Below, piece after piece: positions 54,697 to 59,797 of a DNA stretch of 59,797 nucleotides (position 1 is its first letter; each line of letters starts with the position of its first letter). The DNA is from JACKAN01 sp964502735 (GTDB taxonomy: Bacteria > Bdellovibrionota > Bdellovibrionia > Bdellovibrionales > UBA1609). Location: positions 1 to 59,797 of the forward strand of contig CAZCYD010000012.1 in the NCBI GenBank assembly GCA_964502735.1, given 5' to 3'. The position numbers and the translations under genes were made by a program. Below the pieces are notes generated by a model, which searched no databases, was not told the origin of the DNA, and was given only the letters and a program-made list of their open reading frames with translations.

Positions 54697-55703
54697 AAAC
54701 CTAGGGTATAGCTTATTTTTTTGCGGAGTTCATCAGGAGTTATGTCAACTAGACACTTTTTGCGGACTTTATTTGTGCAACGTCCTCTCCCGTCTTTGGT
54801 GCAGGGTCGACAATTCAAATTAACCTCTAAAACCTGGGAGTTTGATCGAGAGGGGTATCCAAAGGCTGTGGGGCCAATAATGGCCAATACTTTTTTGTCG
54901 AGATAGTCGGCCATATGCAGAACTCCGGTATCGCCGCTGACAATGAGTGAAGCTTGATTAACGAACTCGAAGGTCTCTGACCAGCTGAGCTTTCCAGAAA
55001 GATCAATACAGTTTTGAGAATTGGCTTCTGCAATTTCATGGCACATGATATCATTAGGGCCTCCAACTAAAACAAATTGCTGCTCAGGCAAAAGACGAAT
55101 CATTTCCGACCAATATGAAGCTGGCCACCTCTTAAGCTCCCAGGCTGCAGAGGGAGCAGCTAGTATAAAATCTCCTTTTTTCAACATCGAGTTTAGTAGA
55201 TGTTGGACCTTTTCGGAGGGGCTAAATTTTACCTGAGGTGAGGGTAGCTGTCCTTCGAAGTCAAGACCCCAACTTTTTAGCGGATGCAAGAAGGTGTGAG
55301 CCGCTCGGTAGGGTTGGGGGAGTAGATTCCATTTCCAGGTGAATAAAAGCCATCGTTTAAGGCGCTCTTTGGAACGTCTTAAAAACTGAGGAGGTGGCCA
55401 TCTTAGGGTGAGTATAAAGCAGGCAATGTGAGACCTGAGATTGGAGTGTGCATCATAAATGTGGGTGTAGTCTTCGTTTCTGAGTTGCCAGCAAAGACTG
55501 ATGAATTTTGCGAGTCCTTGTTTTTTATCGTAGACAATGAGTTTGTCGATATTCAAAGAGGGGTGAAGGCTAGTCGCAAAATCAGACTTGGTTAGCCAGT
55601 GGATTCTGCAGTCGGGGTGGTGCAGTTTGACAAGGTCGACAACTGGCAGGCATTGGAGGATATCGCCAAGGCTTGAGAGGCGGACAATCAAGAGTTTTTC
55701 CAT
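54693..55703 (-). CDS. GT9-family heptosyltransferase-like protein
   Basis: A 336-aa GT-B glycosyltransferase of family 9. It opens with LLIVRLSSLGDILQCLPVV and has the ADP-heptose site SGDTGVLHMADYL. A Cys-rich C-terminal motif (CRPC, RC, KC) is typical of many GT9 members. It should add a heptose to the LPS inner core, next to waaA in the same operon. The ATG at 55703 fits the family start; a TTG 21 bp upstream is possible. WaaC versus WaaF cannot be decided. Confidence 0.88.
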   Translation of the reverse strand: MEKLLIVRLSSLGDILQCLPVVDLVKLHHPDCRIHWLTKSDFATSLHPSLNIDKLIVYDKKQGLAKFISLCWQLRNEDYTHIYDAHSNLRSHIACFILTLRWPPPQFLRRSKERLKRWLLFTWKWNLLPQPYRAAHTFLHPLKSWGLDFEGQLPSPQVKFSPSEKVQHLLNSMLKKGDFILAAPSAAWELKRWPASYWSEMIRLLPEQQFVLVGGPNDIMCHEIAEANSQNCIDLSGKLSWSETFEFVNQASLIVSGDTGVLHMADYLDKKVLAIIGPTAFGYPSRSNSQVLEVNLNCRPCTKDGRGRCTNKVRKKCLVDITPDELRKKISYTLGL

Positions 55704-55925
55704 TTGAGAGAAATTAACATCCAATCGCGATTTTGGTAAGATTTATTATTGAATGCTTTTTATTCATAGCTCAGTGTACTATTAAATCAGTTAGGGGTTG
55801 CGAGTATTGATAGAACATCGATAAAAAAGGACAGGACCAAAGAAGAGGTTGTGAGATTCTCTTGCAAATACTGGCCTAATTTTTCACAATAAAAACAGAA
55901 TAGTAGTATGTTGGAGGGGGGAATT

Positions 55926-56636
55926 ATGAAAAATGTAATCGGTATATTTTTGATTTCTGTTTTTGGATTTGCCCCCGCGGCTTTGGCAAAAAAGCCTGGA
56001 AGCTTCTCCCTGGGCGGAAACCTCGGCATATCAACGTCTTCGCAAACAGATATGAATACCTTAATCAAAAGGGCAAATACTCGAGAGGCCGGTCTTGGCG
56101 TGAGCCAGCTTGGTAACGCATGGGAAGGGAACTTGATGTGGACTTATAGAGCTTCAAAAATGATAGGGCTTCAATTGCGTCCGGGATTTTCTTATGTGTC
56201 ACAAGATGGATCTGCCGCAACGGGGTCTTTTGATTATTCTGTAATGGGTTTTACATTGTTCCCAGTTATGAGGGTTTATCTTCTGGAAAATAAATCAATA
56301 GGATTTTTTTCCAACTTTTCTGTCGGATGGGGGCATGCGAGAGGAAGTATTAAAGAGGGGCCAGCTAAGGTTGACTTCTCTGGTAGCAACTTAGGATACA
56401 TGGTGGGTCTAGGCGCTGAATTTTGTTTTTTTGGTGGGGCTCACTGCATGAGTCTAGAGGGCAATGTCCGTTATCTTAATATTGAGAGAGTTATAGCAAG
56501 CAGTGCTTCGGGCAGTTTTGCCTCCGACAGTCTGACACAAGCCGCGAAAAGCAATGAAGTGGAAATTAATGGTAGAGATTTGGGGCTCAATATGTCAGGC
56601 GTCGTTGGGCTTCTTGGATATCTCTACTACTTTTAA
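55926..56636 (+). CDS. Small outer-membrane beta-barrel protein
   Basis: A 236-aa protein with a clear signal peptide (MKNVIGIFLISVFGFAPAALA, cleaved after ALA). Alternating Gly/aromatic strands (LQLRPGFSYVS, FFSNFSVGWGHA, GYMVGLGAEFCFFG) end in YLYYF. This is the form of OmpX/OmpW-size 8-stranded barrels. The ATG has GGAGGGGGG upstream; an earlier ATG at 55908 is less likely. It is a single gene, and its function is unknown. Confidence 0.82.
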   Translation: MKNVIGIFLISVFGFAPAALAKKPGSFSLGGNLGISTSSQTDMNTLIKRANTREAGLGVSQLGNAWEGNLMWTYRASKMIGLQLRPGFSYVSQDGSAATGSFDYSVMGFTLFPVMRVYLLENKSIGFFSNFSVGWGHARGSIKEGPAKVDFSGSNLGYMVGLGAEFCFFGGAHCMSLEGNVRYLNIERVIASSASGSFASDSLTQAAKSNEVEINGRDLGLNMSGVVGLLGYLYYF

Positions 56637-56835
56637 TTCGACACCTACAGACTCTCTTAGAACCTCTTGACGAAACTTTACAAACTGTACTACCCATATT
56701 TAGCCGTGGTTTTGGCTTGGAATAGATTTTCAAACTATTTAGCGTGTGATTAAACTCTTTAATCGTTCTGAGCTTTACGATCCGCTCAATATCCAGTATT
56801 AAAAGACGTTAATTCTTAATTATTAAGGAGTTTTT

Positions 56836-58122
56836 GTGAAAAGCAGCAACATTAGCTTGAATTTTAATGTGGAGTCTTTAAAAGAATCTGCCACTTTGAA
56901 GATTAATCAGCTCGTTCAGCAAAGTCGAAAGAGAGGAGAGATTGTTTACCACTTTGGGTTTGGTCAGTCTCCATTTCCGGTTCCTGAAAGGATTGTTAAT
57001 GAATTGTGCAAAAATGCCCATCAAAAAGACTATTTGACTACGAAGGGGCTTTTGGAGTTACGAACATCGATTGCTTCTTACTATAAAACGAAATTTAACT
57101 ATGACTTTGACGTTGAGAATATTTTAGTTGGTCCAGGTAGCAAAGAATTAATCTTTCAGCTTCTTTATGTATTAGAGGGCCCTGTTATAATTCCTGCTCC
57201 TAGCTGGGTGAGCTATGGGCCTCAGGTAAGTATAAAAGGAAAGCCGTTTTATGCTGTCAGAACAAGGCGTGAAAACAATTACAAGTTGACCGGTGACGAA
57301 TTAAGTTTGTTTTGTCAGCAATTTAAAAAAGAGGAGCAGAAAATATTAATTATAAACTCCCCAAATAATCCAACGGGGCAAGTTTACTCTGATGTTGAAA
57401 TCCAAGATTTGGTTAGGGTTTGTCGTGAGCACAATATTGTAGTTATTAGTGACGAAATTTATGGAATGATAGATTTTACTGGAGTCAAAAAAAAAGGGTT
57501 TTGTCATTTTTATCCTGAAGGCACGGTAGTTTCGGCGGGTCTGAGTAAAGCTCACTCTGCGGGTGGGTATCGATTGGGTTTTATGGCTTTTCCAAAGGAG
57601 TTTTCTCAACTTGTGCAAGTCATGTGTACTTTTGTGAGCGAAACCTTTTCTGCCGTGAGCTCCCCTATTCAGTACGCAGGTGTAGCGGCTTACTCTCTAC
57701 ACTCAGATGTCGAGAGCTTTATAGATCAATGTAATAAAATTCATAAGTGTGTGGGGGAATACATCTACGACCGCTTGAACGAAATGAATATTTATTGCCC
57801 TAAACCAGAAGGTGCATTTTACGTTTTTCCTGATTTTTCCTGCTACAGAGAGGATCTTTTAAATAAATTTCAGGTTTCAGACAGTTTGGGACTTGCAAAT
57901 TTAATGTTTCAGAAAGCTCAAGTGGCTATTCTTCCGGGAGTTGATTTTTACATGCCTAAAGACAGTTTGACCGCAAGAATGGCGACTGTCGATTATCCTG
58001 GTGACATTGTGTTAAAAGAGTCCTATGGAACTTCTCTTGACAAAAGCTTTGTTGAAAGATTTTGCCCGAATATTGCGAAGGGTTTGAGATCAATGAGCGA
58101 ATTTTTGAGCTCTTTGAGGTAA
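56836..58122 (+). CDS. Class I/II PLP-dependent aminotransferase
   Basis: A 428-aa fold-type I aminotransferase: NSPNNPTGQVY, SDEIYGMIDF, and the PLP Lys in VSAGLSKAHSAGGYRLG. A C-terminal Arg in ARMATVDYPG binds the substrate carboxylate. It resembles aspartate/aromatic aminotransferases of the I-gamma type; the substrate is not decided. It starts at GTG with AAGGAG upstream. No pathway partner is adjacent. Confidence 0.88.
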   Translation: MKSSNISLNFNVESLKESATLKINQLVQQSRKRGEIVYHFGFGQSPFPVPERIVNELCKNAHQKDYLTTKGLLELRTSIASYYKTKFNYDFDVENILVGPGSKELIFQLLYVLEGPVIIPAPSWVSYGPQVSIKGKPFYAVRTRRENNYKLTGDELSLFCQQFKKEEQKILIINSPNNPTGQVYSDVEIQDLVRVCREHNIVVISDEIYGMIDFTGVKKKGFCHFYPEGTVVSAGLSKAHSAGGYRLGFMAFPKEFSQLVQVMCTFVSETFSAVSSPIQYAGVAAYSLHSDVESFIDQCNKIHKCVGEYIYDRLNEMNIYCPKPEGAFYVFPDFSCYREDLLNKFQVSDSLGLANLMFQKAQVAILPGVDFYMPKDSLTARMATVDYPGDIVLKESYGTSLDKSFVERFCPNIAKGLRSMSEFLSSLR

Positions 58123-58249
58123 ACCCTAAGAATAGGATTGTCTTGTTATTCCTTTAGTTGTGTTGAGTCTGAAAGAAAAGTGATAGAATTCTTGATAAAG
58201 ATATATCTTTGTGGATAACCTAAGGTGGCAGGGTTCATAGGGGGGTTCT

Positions 58250-58669
58250 GTGCAAAAAATTATTTTTGTTTTCATATTCCTTTTCGACTCAATGGTATTT
58301 GGTAAGGGGCCGGTGGCCAGAAGTATTGATGAAGTTACGTTGACCATCGATCAGAAAAAGACTCATGAAATTGTGTCAAAAGAAATGGTTAGAGTCTTTA
58401 ATAGCTACTCCACGTGGAAGGAGTTGTTTAAAGCCTATACAGAAGACTTGAATTCACGTGAAAAAGAGGAGTGGAAACTTTTTTTTGAGAATAAGAATAT
58501 TAATCTAGATAAAAAAATAGGGATAAAATTTGAATACAGGAAACCTTTTATTATAGGGTCCGCAGTGCAAAATGAGGAGGGCGTAAAGACTCCTCAGTTG
58601 AAATCCCAGTTTAAAATTCAATTGATTAACCTAAAGAATAACGAATATGAAATAAATGGTCGTTTATAA
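58250..58669 (+). CDS. Secreted hypothetical protein (139 aa)
   Basis: A signal peptide (KIIFVFIFLFDSMVFG) is followed by about 120 hydrophilic, Lys/Glu-rich residues with no recognised domain. It starts at GTG with a GGGGGG ribosome-binding region. It is 20 bp from the next gene and probably cotranscribed. Confidence 0.65.
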   Translation: MQKIIFVFIFLFDSMVFGKGPVARSIDEVTLTIDQKKTHEIVSKEMVRVFNSYSTWKELFKAYTEDLNSREKEEWKLFFENKNINLDKKIGIKFEYRKPFIIGSAVQNEEGVKTPQLKSQFKIQLINLKNNEYEINGRL

Positions 58670-58689
58670 AGATATCTCCCCGTTTAAAT

Positions 58690-59478
58690 GTGAGCGAAAG
58701 ATTGAAGTTGGTTTGGAATGTCTCAGAGTCACAAATAAAAAAAGAGCGTTCGACAGCGGCCGCGAAATCATCCTCTCTTTTTAATTTATTGATACCAGAA
58801 GCTAGTGCTTTGGCTTTTGCGGGAGTGCCTCTCTGGGCTTGGTTGACCGGATCTTCGGGACTGGTGGTGGGCGGTGGAGGGCTTTGGTGGTCTCGGAAAA
58901 TGAGTGAACCTGCAAGAAACTTAAAACAAGTTATTCAGGAATATCAATCTAGATCAGGATTTGAGGTTGTAAATGTAGAGTTTGAATCTAATAAATTAAC
59001 TTCTAGTTGTGGAAGTCAGACGACATTCTGCGAGATCAGTAGAAGTGGCGCCTTTGACGTGGAACTTAACAAGGCCAGTATTATCTTGCATGAAAAACGA
59101 AGGGTTGAAGACAAACTGGTGGTTTTGCCAGTCACTTATGTTTTTAGTTATGAGTTGGATGAGGTAAATCGTATCAAGAAAGATGCAAGGGGGGAGCCTG
59201 TCATAGTTACCGAGGTAATTTACCCTGAAGAGAAAAAAATATTGGAATACTCTTTAGTTGACAGATCTTATAGAGAATTAAAAATGGATCGTTATTTACG
59301 AGAGCAAATTCAATCTATGCGATCTGAGGCTGTGGCCAATAGTGATAAGCGTATAGAGGGTCTGAGGCAAGCTACTTTGAGGTGCTGCAAGGCTGGAAAC
59401 TGCCCTGACTCAGTGGCAAGTGAATTCCAAAAGGAAGAATACATAAGGCCTTCGGGCTCCTCTCGAGCAGTAAACTGA
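58690..59478 (+). CDS. Hypothetical membrane-associated protein (262 aa)
   Basis: No family is recognised. One hydrophobic Gly-rich segment (FAGVPLWAWLTGSSGLVVGG, about 43-62) may span the membrane. The rest is charged and includes two Cys pairs (SSCGSQTTFCE; RCCKAGNC). The start is uncertain: GTG at 58690 lacks an RBS, and a TTG at 58702 is an alternative. Together with the upstream secreted protein it may form a small envelope operon. Confidence 0.55.
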   Translation: MSERLKLVWNVSESQIKKERSTAAAKSSSLFNLLIPEASALAFAGVPLWAWLTGSSGLVVGGGGLWWSRKMSEPARNLKQVIQEYQSRSGFEVVNVEFESNKLTSSCGSQTTFCEISRSGAFDVELNKASIILHEKRRVEDKLVVLPVTYVFSYELDEVNRIKKDARGEPVIVTEVIYPEEKKILEYSLVDRSYRELKMDRYLREQIQSMRSEAVANSDKRIEGLRQATLRCCKAGNCPDSVASEFQKEEYIRPSGSSRAVN

Positions 59479-59797
59479 AGGTGCCTAACTTTGTTGTTGT
59501 ATAGGCAAGGTTGTGCATAGCGAGACAAAGAATAAGGTGGTAAGTTTTTAATTTCCAACAAGATTGGACTCTTGACGTTTTGCACATGGTCATTCTTGAA
59601 TCGCTCTGAATCCACTTGAAATCTTCTGTGGTCACTTTAGAATAATCACTTTACAGAACACAAAACTGCGAAGAAGTTGCGAGGAGGTTTTTTTATGAAG
59701 AGTGTTTTTTTAAAAAGTTGCGTGGGTATTATTTTATTAATGTGTAAAAGTCACGACTTGATCTGACACTTCACGATGTGGAAAAGTGGAGAAACCT
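59479..59797. other. Right-edge region with little coding content
   Basis: 319 bp after the last full gene. A short stem (TGCCTA/TAGGCA) lies just after the stop codon at about 59482. The only likely coding content is the short ORF at 59695. Confidence 0.5.
59695..59766 (+). CDS. Short leader-like ORF (23 aa)
   Basis: MKSVFLKSCVGIILLMCKSH... starts 6-7 bp after a strong GAGGAGG and looks like a signal peptide, but stops after 23 codons. T and A runs at 59704-59715 make it a possible frameshifted start of a longer gene beyond the window, a small membrane peptide, or chance. Confidence 0.3.
   Translation: MKSVFLKSCVGIILLMCKSHDLI

Overview
This AT-rich chromosomal window looks like a Gram-negative predatory or environmental bacterium of the Bdellovibrionota (Bdellovibrio/Bacteriovorax side). 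The grounds are a TIGR02147/DUF4423-type regulator, an HD-GYP protein, an LtaS-type sulfatase in a diderm background, LPS genes (waaA plus a GT9 heptosyltransferase), many outer-membrane barrels and lipoproteins, and a protein resembling the FabMG group that I recall from Bdellovibrio. This is a family-level inference; no rRNA or tRNA gene is visible. Gene density is high, TTG and GTG starts are common, and many neighbours overlap by a few bases.

Layout. 0-6 kb: an orphan lytic transglycosylase, an acyl-CoA-ligase-like enzyme with a TIGR02147-type regulator (leftward), and divergent from them an unusual fusion of an SDR/thioester-reductase-like domain with a PP-loop amidotransferase-like domain. 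6-20.5 kb: mltA, trpS, a MOSC protein, the 2-oxoglutarate dehydrogenase operon sucA-sucB-lpd (leftward), an AsmA-like protein, a PAP2 phosphatase and an LtaS-like enzyme. 20.5-29.3 kb: a 14-bp tandem repeat, folE2, a small secreted protein, a near-consensus Fur box in front of a fur-family gene, a short-form uvrA, HD-GYP, maf/yceF and lgt with a large insertion. Two long perfect hairpins (37- and 46-bp arms) with a shared GC-rich core lie at the 3' ends of fur and of the HD-GYP gene. 29-35.4 kb: nrdA-nrdB behind a probable pair of NrdR boxes, an orphan parA with a small partner, and acs.

35.8-53.3 kb is the accessory part. An M14-type carboxypeptidase and an alpha/beta hydrolase overlap each other. 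Then come three consecutive pairs, each an outer-membrane barrel gene whose 3' end overlaps the start of a large lipoprotein gene. Pairs 1 and 2 are paralogous; their lipoproteins (762 and 830 aa) keep two cysteine pairs and a canonical EF-hand. Pair 3 has a 425-aa barrel and a 1661-aa lipoprotein with coiled coils and a Gly-rich amphipathic stretch. This looks like an undescribed cell-surface assembly and is the best candidate here for a new system.

53.3-59.8 kb: waaA and a GT9 heptosyltransferase (leftward, 4-bp overlap), a small outer-membrane barrel, a class I aminotransferase, two hypothetical envelope proteins and a short leader-like ORF at the right edge.
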